From Yarrowia lipolytica (taxonomy: Eukaryota > Ascomycota > Dipodascomycetes > Dipodascales), in assembly GCF_001761485.1 (NCBI RefSeq), contig NC_090770.1, positions 434,001 through 498,000 of the forward strand: a stretch of 64,000 bases of DNA. Reading direction: 5' to 3'. The notes below the pieces were generated by a model that worked only from the letters and a program-made list of their open reading frames with translations, had not been told where the DNA came from and did no database searches. The position numbers and the translations under genes are program-made. Shown here in pieces: positions 55,348 through 64,000 of the stretch (the first letter of the stretch is position 1; each line of letters begins with the position of its first letter).

Positions 55348-57336
55348 ATGTTCTCAATAACGAATCTGAAAGTTGACGAAACCGTTCTTAACCGGCCACA
55401 GGCGCAGGAGATTGACCTGGAGTCCTTCTGCGTACTGGGATCAAGTTTCAACGAAATTAAGCGCGAAAACGACGCGTCACCAACATCCGACATCGAGCAT
55501 CAGACCCAGAAAAAGCTGAAACGACACACGCAGGCCCCCACGCCTTTATTACTGTGCGAACATGACCAGCAGACCATCTCCACGCTGTTTGAAGGCGCCA
55601 CCATCCCAACCAGCCTGTTTCTAACATGTCTAGTCAACGTGCTGGTGGGACGAGAATCGATCATGTTCATCTGGAGATGGAGCTCGAGAAGATTTGTGTC
55701 CAAACACTTTGCACAGCCTATCAAAGTGCCCGGAGTCTCCACAATGGCTCTTCAGGGACTGGTCGACCAATGCCTGGAGATTGGGTCTCTGTTCACTCGT
55801 CTGTCCAACACAGCCAAAGATATCGCCAAAATGGTCTCGTTGGAAGACAGCATTATGATTGCGTTCAGGTCCGCTCTCACCGACATTCTGGCTGCTATTC
55901 AGCATTACATTGAGAGTCTGGATGCCAGTGACGAGTCTCTTTTCCCGCTACTAGTCCACCTGAGACCTGTTTCTACTGTCGTACATCTGCTGGCAAATAT
56001 CCTTGGCTGTGGAGATCTTTCACGAGCTTTGTCTCTTCAGAGCCTTCCGAACCCCGTAAAATTGCTTTCTGAGCTTCATACACGGCTTTCCATCTATCAA
56101 ACATCGGATATCAACCTGTATATCCTGACCGCTGAGTTGTTCAAGCGGTGTTTGAGCCCTTGGATGTTCAAGTTACATGGAGTCATTGGGTTGAACGGTT
56201 CCACGTACTGGAAAACCCCGTCCAAAATGGTGGATCCAGAGATGTTTGTTGTTCAAGAACCAAATTCGGGCTTTTTGATCACCGACAAGGACCGTTTACC
56301 GACGTTTGTATGTCCCGAAGACGCCCAAATCTGTGTGGAGATTCTCACGGCTTTGCATATCCTTTATTCTCTAGGAGACACCACTGTTGTTGATACGAAC
56401 GTTGATTCCAAGCCGGTTATGCCTCAGGTAGAGTCTCAAGAAACACTCATACCCCCATTGGATTTTGAATCAAGTCTCGAAAGGGATACAACGAGTCTCC
56501 TAGCGCCCGCTCAGCTGTTCACAGATACGCTGTCATTCCTGAAGCTCGAGAAAGCTGAATCAATTTCCCTGTTTGAGTCAGATGACCCCCTGAAGGACTT
56601 CCAGGTATCGATTGAGCAACAGCAGCAAGCGGTCAATGACTCACTCATGTCTCACGTCAAGAAGTACCTCTTCACTCATTTAGAAAGTGCTAAGCGATTC
56701 TTCCTGATGGGGTTGGGAGCCATAGATCTCTGTCAACTCGTCTTTCAAGACAACACTGTCAAAATTGGATCTTCCTTGAACTGGCCTCCTCTGAACTCGG
56801 ATCTGCGAATCACAGAAGATTTGGTTGCGGACCTGCTTCCAGACAAAGACATCAGAATATGGTTTGGAACTCCTCAGAACATTGATGGTGGTGAGGAGTC
56901 TTTCGCTCCCGACTCAATCATGGCGACAGAGTATATTACAGTCTTCTACACTCCACCCGAGGAACTCAAGTACATCTTCATGCCACACATCATTAAAGGC
57001 TATCAACGCATCTTCGCGCGTCTTTTGAAACTCGCCCGATGTGTCTACTTTCTCCAGTTGAAACACAGATTCAGTTTCCACTTCCTCATCCAGCTGCAAT
57101 ACTGCCATTTTCAGATCATTGATGTTGAGTGGTACAGGTTTCACACCGGAATCCACAAAACGTCCAACTTCATGCGAATTGTCAATCTGCATCACGCCTT
57201 CATTGATGCTGTTGAACGCAACCTGTCCCTGGTTTCTCAGGAAGACCAGCTGCTGAACAACTATCTACAGAGTCTGCTGAATGACGATCCTGTAGATGTT
57301 CCCAAACATTGGAAGAAGTTCTCCGCCTTAGCATAG
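55348..57336 (+). CDS. Gamma-tubulin complex component (Spc97/98 family, GCP5/6-like)
   Basis: The protein has 662 residues and is helical throughout. Segments follow the GCP family order: LFLTCLVNVLVGRESIMFIW near residue 88; VSTMALQGLVDQCLEIGSLF; RPVSTVVHLLANIL; LFKRCLSPWMFKLHGVIGLN near 267; HLESAKRFFLMGLGAIDLCQ near 448; and LIQLQYCHFQIIDVEWYRF near 588, followed by RIVNLHHAFIDAVERNL, the C-terminal gamma-tubulin-binding part. It is shorter and more diverged than Spc97 or Spc98, so an accessory GCP4/5/6-type subunit is the best guess. Such proteins nucleate microtubules at the spindle pole body. The subtype is inferred. Confidence 0.75.
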   Translation: MFSITNLKVDETVLNRPQAQEIDLESFCVLGSSFNEIKRENDASPTSDIEHQTQKKLKRHTQAPTPLLLCEHDQQTISTLFEGATIPTSLFLTCLVNVLVGRESIMFIWRWSSRRFVSKHFAQPIKVPGVSTMALQGLVDQCLEIGSLFTRLSNTAKDIAKMVSLEDSIMIAFRSALTDILAAIQHYIESLDASDESLFPLLVHLRPVSTVVHLLANILGCGDLSRALSLQSLPNPVKLLSELHTRLSIYQTSDINLYILTAELFKRCLSPWMFKLHGVIGLNGSTYWKTPSKMVDPEMFVVQEPNSGFLITDKDRLPTFVCPEDAQICVEILTALHILYSLGDTTVVDTNVDSKPVMPQVESQETLIPPLDFESSLERDTTSLLAPAQLFTDTLSFLKLEKAESISLFESDDPLKDFQVSIEQQQQAVNDSLMSHVKKYLFTHLESAKRFFLMGLGAIDLCQLVFQDNTVKIGSSLNWPPLNSDLRITEDLVADLLPDKDIRIWFGTPQNIDGGEESFAPDSIMATEYITVFYTPPEELKYIFMPHIIKGYQRIFARLLKLARCVYFLQLKHRFSFHFLIQLQYCHFQIIDVEWYRFHTGIHKTSNFMRIVNLHHAFIDAVERNLSLVSQEDQLLNNYLQSLLNDDPVDVPKHWKKFSALA

Positions 57337-57631
57337 TATTTATATATTTATTCCGACGCTTGATAAGTGACATAATGGTAGATGTTTGAGTCGCATGGAT
57401 ATTGTTTATGTGTGTGATTCACCGTAATAGAGACGTTTTAATGACATGAGAAGCTCCCATAATTTCAGTTACTCATTTACCACGTATCATTATTGTTTCT
57501 CACGTGATCGTCTCAATATTTCAGCAAGATTTCTAGTTTTCGCCGTGTTCTGTTTTTATTCTGATGAGTTGAGCATGACTAAGCACGCTTCCGGTTTTGT
57601 AGACGAAGGTCAAAAATAAATCATAATTTGA

Positions 57632-57705
57632 GGGCGTCTGGTGTAGTTGGTTATCACATGCGCTTAGCATGCGCGAGGTCCCCGGTTCGATTCCGGTGTC
57701 GTCCA
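57632..57705 (+). tRNA. tRNA-Ala(AGC)
   Basis: Acceptor GGGCGTC/GTCGTCC with discriminator A and the family-typical inner T-T mismatch. The anticodon stem TGCGC/GCGCG with loop TTAGCAT reads AGC. No intron. T6 follows directly. Confidence 0.95.
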
Positions 57706-57832
57706 TTTTTTAAATCTTTGTATTTCGATTATTTTTTGTAAACGAACGATGATTAAAGGAATGATTTGTTGATATGAATTATTTAAAATGCATTCATAGT
57801 TGCCGCCGCTCCTACACCACGACTGATCCTCT

Positions 57833-58786
57833 CTATTGGCCCTCATACAAAAGTTGTCTCGCTCTCTGGTTGTTGAGATCAGTCTGGAACTCTGCCAGTT
57901 CCTCCGGTAAAAGATCGGGACACAAATAGGCCGTAGCTTGGTGTCCAACGTGTTCCAGGAAGTAACATGAGCAGTAATCTCGGATGACCTGGTTGTCAGC
58001 TTGTTTGGCGGTCTGCCAGGAAATTATACACCTGTCGCCTTCCAAAGATGAACCTGTGATAGCTCGTTCCACAGCCCGTTCCAGATCTTGTAGGAAGTAT
58101 ACCTTGGCCGGAATCAGAAGCTCCAGAGCCAGTTCTTCGGATACGTTGGTTACTGTTCCATAGAGAAAGCCGATGATGATGTCTAGGATGTTGGAGGGGT
58201 ATTGGAGTTTGAGGGTTCGATCACGAGACTCCGTCATGCCGCTCTCCAGCACTGTAGCCAGGTAGGGCCATAGCGGTATGAGGACTTGGGTATGAATGAG
58301 GTGTGTTTTGTCATCTTCGTCGATGATCTTGAAATCAGCCAGTTGCGGATGTTTGTAAATCTCTTGAAGTGCCTTTGTACCGTAGCTGATTGGTGCAGGC
58401 ACGTCTGGGGCTCGTGTAAGGTGTGGTTGGACATTGCCCTTGTCTGGTACCTGGAGAGTGTAAGGGTGCCCGGCTATGACAAGTATCACGCTTTTGGTGT
58501 CTTGTTGGACCATGTGGAAGTCGAGCCAGTTCGACTCCCGCTCGTACCACCACTTGTTGGAGTAGTTAGCACTGAAGAAGCGCTTTCCTCCGGGAAAAAA
58601 CTCGGTTCCAAACTTCTTGGCAGAGTAGTTCCACACCCGGGCGTGGCCCTGCTTGTCGGTGACAGTCAGCTCAATGTTCTTGTATGTGCATTGGTCTATC
58701 GATAGCGAGCCAATGTCCTTCAGCTTGAGCATTCGCTGCTTGAGAGGCAGTCGGTCGGTAGTCATGGGGTGGTGATAATGAGACAA
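57833..58786 (-). CDS. BTB/POZ domain protein (317 aa)
   Basis: Starts MSHYHHPMTTDRLPLKQR; MTTDRL is an alternative start. The first 135 residues form an unrecognised beta-rich region (WNYSAKKFGTEFFPGGKRFF). A BTB domain spans about residues 145-235: HPQLADFKIIDEDDKTHLIH, VLIPLWPYLATVLESGMTES, then LDIIIGFLYGTVTNVSEELA. A helical BACK-like tail follows. BTB proteins commonly dimerise or serve as Cul3 adaptors, so with the F-box-like genes this may be another ubiquitin-pathway adaptor (inference). The gene is intact. Confidence 0.78.
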   Translation of the reverse strand: MSHYHHPMTTDRLPLKQRMLKLKDIGSLSIDQCTYKNIELTVTDKQGHARVWNYSAKKFGTEFFPGGKRFFSANYSNKWWYERESNWLDFHMVQQDTKSVILVIAGHPYTLQVPDKGNVQPHLTRAPDVPAPISYGTKALQEIYKHPQLADFKIIDEDDKTHLIHTQVLIPLWPYLATVLESGMTESRDRTLKLQYPSNILDIIIGFLYGTVTNVSEELALELLIPAKVYFLQDLERAVERAITGSSLEGDRCIISWQTAKQADNQVIRDYCSCYFLEHVGHQATAYLCPDLLPEELAEFQTDLNNQRARQLLYEGQ

Positions 58787-59913
58787 CGCTTTGGGTTTGG
58801 TGAGCGCTGGAGTATGTTGTGGCTAGTGTGGTGTCACCTCTTCAAGAGCTTGGACAATTGCATTAATTGCTGGTGCAAATTGGCAATTGTGTCGAACTAA
58901 ATTGATTTCTGGGTTTTTATTCGCTTTTCGGCAATGCAGAATGACAATCAGCACTGGCAGCTTCAGTGGCGGCGAATGGGAGACTTAGTTGAGTTTTTGT
59001 TAGATGTACTTATGATTTACTTGAGAGTCTTCTAACATGTCAAGACAAGTGCCGAATTGGTACAAGTACTATACGAGTTTTAGGAAGGCCATGTTGTCAA
59101 GGGTTCTGTGGTTGTCTGAAGATGTACTTGTCCAGGTACTTGTACTTCTGCTTGTACTTGTACCTGTACTTGTACAAATGGGGCCAATATCGGAAATATT
59201 TGGCTCATCACTCACTCTCTTATCCACAGGCAGTTTAGTGTGCATATCACCAAGAGATTGACAATGGACATGTGAGATAAATCCAATGTGCAAGAGAAAC
59301 CCAAGAAAACCAAGAGATAAAAGTACGAGCTCTTCAACCTGTGGAAACTGCTCTTGACCGCCAAATCGCCCTCTTTATGATCTCTTTGGACTAAAAGAAA
59401 CACCAAAATTTTACGTTTGGATCAAAAGTTTCCACTTCAAAGTAATTCTTCACAGTTGACTTTAGTTGGGACTTTTTGTTAAAGAATGGGTTGTCGAAAA
59501 CCTCCGTAGAGAAGACGAAAGACGACACGAAGTGTACACAAGGTACACAAGGACACATTACGGAACCAAACAAAGATACCCAAATGCAGATTACTCCACT
59601 TCTGACTCCATTTCACCCCAGATCAACAAGTCAGATCAAAAAAAGTCCCAATTGATAGCCTGTAGCTATTGGTGCTGGTAAAAGTACCTCCGATCTCCAC
59701 CTCTCTCAAACTACATATATGGACGGTTTCTGAACATCGAAAAGCGCTTCAGAGATGGAACGTCGTCGACGCTCCCCTCGACCCCTCGACCTCCCTCTCT
59801 TTCCATCTCATCCGTTCCAAAAATATGCCACTGTCAGAAGCTAATTTCTGGTGCAAACTTTCGGATGTGAAAATTCACACACTTCTGCATTAACGAGCAC
59901 CCATCCACTCGTC
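58787..59913. other. Intergenic, no supported gene
   Basis: It contains the GTACTT-rich tract at about 59127-59177. No gene is supported. Confidence 0.55.
59127..59177 (+). repeat. Imperfect hexamer repeat (GTACTT)n
   Basis: About eight GTACTT/GTACCT units run through CTTGTACTTCTGCTTGTACT and flanks, like the tract at 10240-10280. Confidence 0.7.
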
Positions 59914-60686
59914 ATGGCAACCAAATTCTACGCCGTCAGGGAGGGCTACCAGCCCGGCATCTACAAGACATGGGACGAATGCCTGGTTCAGGTTAAGGGA
60001 TATCCGGCCGCAGCGTGCAAGAGTTTCGCAAACAGAACCGATGCGGAGGATTTCATGAATGGCAAGAAGTTTCCTTCCAAAAAGGAGCTAAGGAGGCCAA
60101 AAAGAATGGCCGTACGCCATCAACCAAGCCCAACCGACCCAAGGGATCTACTGCCCATGCTTTAGACAGAGACACCGGCCGGGTGGTTATCTATGTGTCT
60201 GGAGCCTGTCGTGACAACCAGACATCGTCTATTGCGTCTGCTGGCACTGGTCTGTTTGCAGGTGTTGAACATCCCGACAACCAGTCCAAGCCTTTGCCTG
60301 GATACCAGCATTCCAACAACCGGGCTGCTCTCGTGGCTCTCTTGGAGGCGTACAAGCTGATCCGGCTGCGTAACGACGGCCTGAAGTACGAGATCAGAAC
60401 CGTCAGCCTGATTGCCATTAACAGCACGACTGTGTGGTGTCGAGGATGGATGAAAAATGGCTGGAAGAACGCCAAGCGAAAGCCCGTCGCCAATGCTGAC
60501 ATTGTTCAGGAGATTCTGAAGCAGAACACTGCCATGCCTGGAAACGACAAGATCACTCTGAAGCATATTCTCAAGTCTGAGCAGGATAAGGGCATAATAG
60601 CGTCCAAGCTGCTGGCAAAGAAGGGAGTACGAAGCTGCAGAGACGTGCAGTGTTCGTGCGGCCAGATGTTGACTCATGCGCATTAG
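59914..60686 (+). pseudogene. RNase H1-like gene, frameshifted and without catalytic residues
   Basis: The first frame (59914-60165, start MATKFYAVREGYQPGIYKTW) is the RNase H1 hybrid-binding domain. The RNase H domain follows in another frame up to 60686. The switch fits loss of one A in the A5 run near 60081 (between FPSKK and GAKEAKKNG). In the RNase H part each metal-binding position has changed: IYVSGAC for VYTDGxC, NNRAALVAL for NNRAEL, LIAINSTT for LYTDSxx, and KGIIASKLLA for NEEADRLA. The WMKNGWKNAKRKPVAN segment is well kept and identifies the family. The protein would not be an active nuclease even without the frameshift. A second, intact but also degenerate relative lies at 33651-34382. 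Confidence 0.75.
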
Positions 60687-61496
60687 TGATGAGGATGATA
60701 TGAGGAGGAGTGTGTGATGAAGGAGCTCCAACGTGAAAGTCGTGGGAAAACCACTCACGTGAGGTGAATCGGTTCAGGAAGTCAGAGATATGTTGAAGGA
60801 GAAGGGGGTTGGAACTAGGGATCGTGTTGGAAGTCCATACGAATGATGCATGATGGAGGTGAGGATTGAACTTGAAATGACATTGCATGGTATGTACAGT
60901 AACTTGTAGGTTTTTTTGAAGGTGATGGTTTTATTGGAAACTTTTCTAATAATTTATGTTCCTCATCAATAGAAAACAACGTAAAGGAATAATCAAACTA
61001 CATCAACAAAGGTTGATAAAAGATGAATTAAAATATGATTACTTTTTAGATAAAATGGAATATTAATTTATTATTTATCAAATTAAATAATAAATACATT
61101 ATTATTTATCAAATTTAATACGTTAGGTATATCATTCGATTTTATTTGGATTGATCTTGACACAGGTACAAATAATGACAGAAAACGGCCATGAATACAT
61201 TTATTCGACAAAATCTGCAATTATCTGGCGAGCCGTTTACCTTGGTACAAGTACGAGTTACGATACCAAGATTTGGCGATATCATCACTTTCTGTAGCAA
61301 CACTCGACTCACCTACCGTAGAAAACCCGCCTCACAAAATCGCCCCAAAAACTTCAGCAACATGAGGCCAAACAAATGATACAGAGACAGAGACATGACA
61401 CGTCGACTGGCGTTTAATGCCAAATATCGTGAATATAAGGAGGAGCAGATCCGCAACTTTCCTCTTACTTCGACACAACAATTATTCACACAAAAA
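60687..61496. other. AT-rich intergenic DNA
   Basis: The segment 60900-61150 is very AT-rich. It has the direct repeat TATTATTTATCAAATTAAATA-like, present twice near 61068 and 61103. Such DNA can be an origin or nucleosome-free region; nothing else is seen. Confidence 0.5.
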
Positions 61497-61655
61497 ATGG
61501 CCGTTCCACGCACTCCTGGAACCTACTCTTCTGCCGTCAGTATCCCGCCGCTACTGAGATGCCAAGTCTGCTTGGGCTCTTTTCCTCCTCACATCTTTGA
61601 CAAGCACATTCCCTACTGCCATGAGTTTCAGCGACAAATTCTCAAGGATTATTGA
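61497..61655 (+). CDS. Small C2HC zinc-finger protein (52 aa)
   Basis: The chosen start is MAVPRTPGTYSSAV at 61497; the frame is open 34 codons further upstream without notable features. The C-terminal half RCQVCLGSFPPHIFDKHIPY, followed by C, has the spacing C-x2-C-x12-H-x4-C of the C2HC (ZC2HC1-like) zinc finger. This finger usually mediates protein contacts. So short a protein with a single finger is unusual and easily missed by gene finders. The function is unknown. Confidence 0.6.
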   Translation: MAVPRTPGTYSSAVSIPPLLRCQVCLGSFPPHIFDKHIPYCHEFQRQILKDY

Positions 61656-61728
61656 TTGATAGAGGTATAGATTTATTGACGCATGGAAAATACAAAAAAA
61701 GGAAAAAAACAGATGAAAAAAATTCAGA

Positions 61729-61820
61729 CGACCTCGGAGAGGGTCGAACTCTCGATCTTACGATGGCGGCCATTTAGGTGACTAACAGTCGTACGCCTTA
61801 ACCAACTTGGCCACGAAGTC
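61729..61820 (-). tRNA. tRNA-Asn(GTT) with an 18-nt intron
   Basis: Acceptor GACTTCG/CGAGGTC with discriminator G. The anticodon stem TACGA/TCGTA encloses CTGTTA, an intron of about 18 nt, then A. The exons closely match yeast tRNA-Asn, which has no intron. A T-rich terminator follows on the reverse strand. Confidence 0.93.
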
Positions 61821-62261
61821 TGAACTTAATGTTAAAAATTCGAATTTTATATATATTGAGGTTATTCGATTAGTCAGCGCTGAATCATCCCGAATAAAAA
61901 TGACTCATTAGCATTGAAGAAAAGCAATTTTTTGTTTAATTTCAGGTATATACGAAACGAAATAATAAAACCCTGTTCACTATTCCAAAATCCAGCAGTT
62001 TACTTCCTGACCCAGATCAAGAGTTGTGCCTAGACTTGACTCTGGCATGCGATAGGTATAGTACACCTTCCTGAGCCACTCTGGCCCATATAACGTCATT
62101 ATCAATGCATGGATATTACTACAATACTATAAATTAATCAAAACGTCCTCGTAACCAAACTAAAAGTCGTCATCGTCAGGTTCATCTTCCTTGACACCCT
62201 CCAGGACCTTGACTAGGGTCATGACGCAAACCTCCAGGTTCACCACCAGATACTCGGATTG
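61821..62261. other. Intergenic, 3' side of an F-box-like gene
   Basis: AT-rich with no recognised gene. Confidence 0.5.
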
Positions 62262-63614
62262 TCAGGAGGCAGCGATTTCTTCTCGCGGGCGTGGAGGACC
62301 CATAATGACGCTCATATCTGTCGCCCCAATGGCCCCTAGACCAGTATCAGTCATGGCAGACCATCCACTGTTGATCATGTTGTCAATTCTCATCTCCTGA
62401 TGGTCCAACCAAGCCTTGGAGAAGGACCAACAGTGAACTTGGCCAGCAATGACTCCAAACACAGAGATGGGCTTAACAGACATAACAGATAGCGTTTCTG
62501 TGTCCAGGAACCGGTTGCGGGTCTTGATATATCTTCCAGTCATAATGTCGCTCGTGGCATGCGAAAAGAGATCCTTTTGAGGGCCGTCCCCACACACGTT
62601 TCGAATGTACATGGCCGAGGCATTTTTTGTGTCGAGATACCACTCTTGGATGCTTGTGTTTTCGCTCATGTCGTCTTCCTCCGTCACAGTGAGCCACAAC
62701 AGTCCCTTGACGACAGCCACACAGGTCACATGGCCCGTGGGTCCTCCCTTGATGATTCTGCATGTCATTTGTTCGTAGTCACACAGCAGAAGCATTTCCA
62801 GTTTGAATCTCCAAACGCGCACGAGCGAGAACCGATCACACAATTGCGCCACTCTCAAGTTGTCGATATCTGTCAAGCATCTGGGCAGCTTGAGATCCGT
62901 AATTTTACCTCTACCGACTCTTCGGAGAGCTAGAGGGGTTCCATCTCGTCCCGTGAGCTGGTAACTGAGTCTCTGATCAGCAATATCAAAGACCAGAACG
63001 GGAGCTTGGCGTGAGGACGCCAGAAAGTCCCGATCAGGGTTCATGTGGAAGTACTCCGTCTTCTGTAGCACGTGGGGAAGTCTTAACAGTGTGTTTGCGG
63101 GGATTGTGTTTTCAACATGGACACCTCCGGTAATGAGATTAAGGGAGAAAACGACATGTGTTTGTCGTTCGCCAACACCCACAGTCTTGCACCATCTGAG
63201 TCTCAAGCCCTCAGAGGCCCATCTGTTGAGAGGAGCGGCATCCGAGTCTTTAAACAGCTGTTTGATGTTTGTGTCCAACGGCAGGTACTGGTCGTGATGC
63301 TGGACAATGTCCACATGTTCCGAGAGTGTTTTTGTCGGCGTGGGGACGTCCATTGTCTGTCTGAAGGCTCTGGATTTTCTGATTGCGGTCTCAACCCTCA
63401 GCTTGGCCGCTGAAAGATGATCTGGTCGGCCCTCAAGATGTGGGTTTTGCAGCGGGAACAAATGTGTCGAGAGCCCCGAGTAGTGTTCGCGACTGTCAAC
63501 CAGGGCAGCGTGGAGATAGCGGCTGGTGCGCATCAGGTTGAGAATCTCCTGGGGGTTGTCCAGTCCCACGTAGTATGCGATTTGGTGTATGATTTCGAGC
63601 GGCAGAGCAAGCAT
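62262..63614 (-). CDS. F-box-like protein, lineage-expanded family (450 aa)
   Basis: Starts MLALPLEIIHQIAYYVGLDN, a good F-box match, followed by LMRTSRYLHAALVDSREHY. The remainder is strand-rich. A central block (VVFSLNLITGGVHVENTIPA) and the C-terminal block GQVHCWSFSKAWLDHQEMRI line up with GRMGVWKYTHDYLDQQ in the gene at 6374-7540. By family it is a Skp1-binding SCF receptor, which is inferred. The frame is complete. The gene sits alone at the right end of the window. Confidence 0.75.
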   Translation of the reverse strand: MLALPLEIIHQIAYYVGLDNPQEILNLMRTSRYLHAALVDSREHYSGLSTHLFPLQNPHLEGRPDHLSAAKLRVETAIRKSRAFRQTMDVPTPTKTLSEHVDIVQHHDQYLPLDTNIKQLFKDSDAAPLNRWASEGLRLRWCKTVGVGERQTHVVFSLNLITGGVHVENTIPANTLLRLPHVLQKTEYFHMNPDRDFLASSRQAPVLVFDIADQRLSYQLTGRDGTPLALRRVGRGKITDLKLPRCLTDIDNLRVAQLCDRFSLVRVWRFKLEMLLLCDYEQMTCRIIKGGPTGHVTCVAVVKGLLWLTVTEEDDMSENTSIQEWYLDTKNASAMYIRNVCGDGPQKDLFSHATSDIMTGRYIKTRNRFLDTETLSVMSVKPISVFGVIAGQVHCWSFSKAWLDHQEMRIDNMINSGWSAMTDTGLGAIGATDMSVIMGPPRPREEIAAS

Positions 63615-64000
63615 TGGAGAGGCGTGGGGCTGTAAGGGGCTGTGGGCAGGCTGTTAAGTATGAGTCGTATGCCCCTGGTTACTGCCAGTTTCTGGGGTTG
63701 GTGGAAAATATGGGGATGGAGAAGGTGGGACGGAAAGAGGAAGCTGGGAGGGTTGTGCAGATGGGGATCGGAGAGAATCGCGGGGACAAGTCGTATTGAG
63801 ATGAAAGTTTGATCGTTCGATAGCTACAAAGTCGACTAGTCCGAATTTAAGGCCACAATGACTTATTTGTTTTGGCATCGATTTATTGGCGATGTGTCTG
63901 CACCGCACCCATAAGCTTCAGGACCTCATTAGTGTGCAGCAACCATGTGTGATAGCGTGATCTGCGCATGGCTGGCGGGAGGCGAGCAATCGGGCAGGGT
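63615..64000. other. Upstream region of the last F-box-like gene
   Basis: A GGGA/GGTGG-rich stretch on the plus strand at 63690-63780. No gene is supported before the window ends. Confidence 0.5.

Overview
The window looks like nuclear DNA of the yeast Yarrowia lipolytica or a very close relative. The strongest sign is two copies of a fused tRNA-Gly/5S rRNA gene, a hallmark of this genus. Other signs are single-exon genes in roomy intergenic DNA, one intron with the Yarrowia signature (GTGAGT at the 5' end, CTAACACAG at the 3' end), introns in tRNAs that lack them in Saccharomyces, and an expanded F-box-like family. I see no prokaryotic operons, CRISPR arrays or origins.

Layout. At 0-14 kb lie two F-box-like genes, a decayed aspartic protease, tRNA-Glu(CTC), tRNA-His, a tRNA-Gly/5S unit, tRNA-Phe and a short frameshifted Sen1-type helicase. 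At 14-24 kb lie a nuclear protein of unknown function, a relic of an Mtc5/WDR59-type WD40 gene, an NmrA-like reductase, CDC73 and a Rab GTPase. At 24-38 kb the DNA is gene-poor: five tRNAs, the second 5S unit, a Ty3/gypsy fossil, other coding relics, a degenerate RNase H1-like gene and two genes of unknown function. At 40-51 kb the genes are denser: RAX2, a frameshifted F-box-like gene, a WDR70-like WD40 protein with a tiny in-frame intron, a DDP1-like Nudix hydrolase and an FPK1/NRC2-type kinase. At 51-64 kb lie a long near-empty stretch, a psq-type HTH relic, a gamma-tubulin complex component, tRNA-Ala, a BTB protein, a second degenerate RNase H1-like gene (frameshifted), a small C2HC zinc-finger protein, tRNA-Asn and a fourth F-box-like gene.

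The genes do not form one pathway. They cover transcription elongation (Cdc73), polarity (Rax2), lipid asymmetry (Fpk1-type kinase), inositol pyrophosphate turnover (Ddp1) and microtubule nucleation (GCP). A recurring theme is lineage-specific gene birth and decay: F-box-like paralogs, RNase H1 pseudoenzymes, a truncated helicase paralog and several relics, many near Pol III genes. I found no clearly new multi-gene system. The most notable items are the Pol III tRNA-5S fusions, the paired RNase H1-like proteins without catalytic residues, and the 54-nt intron that leaves the frame open.
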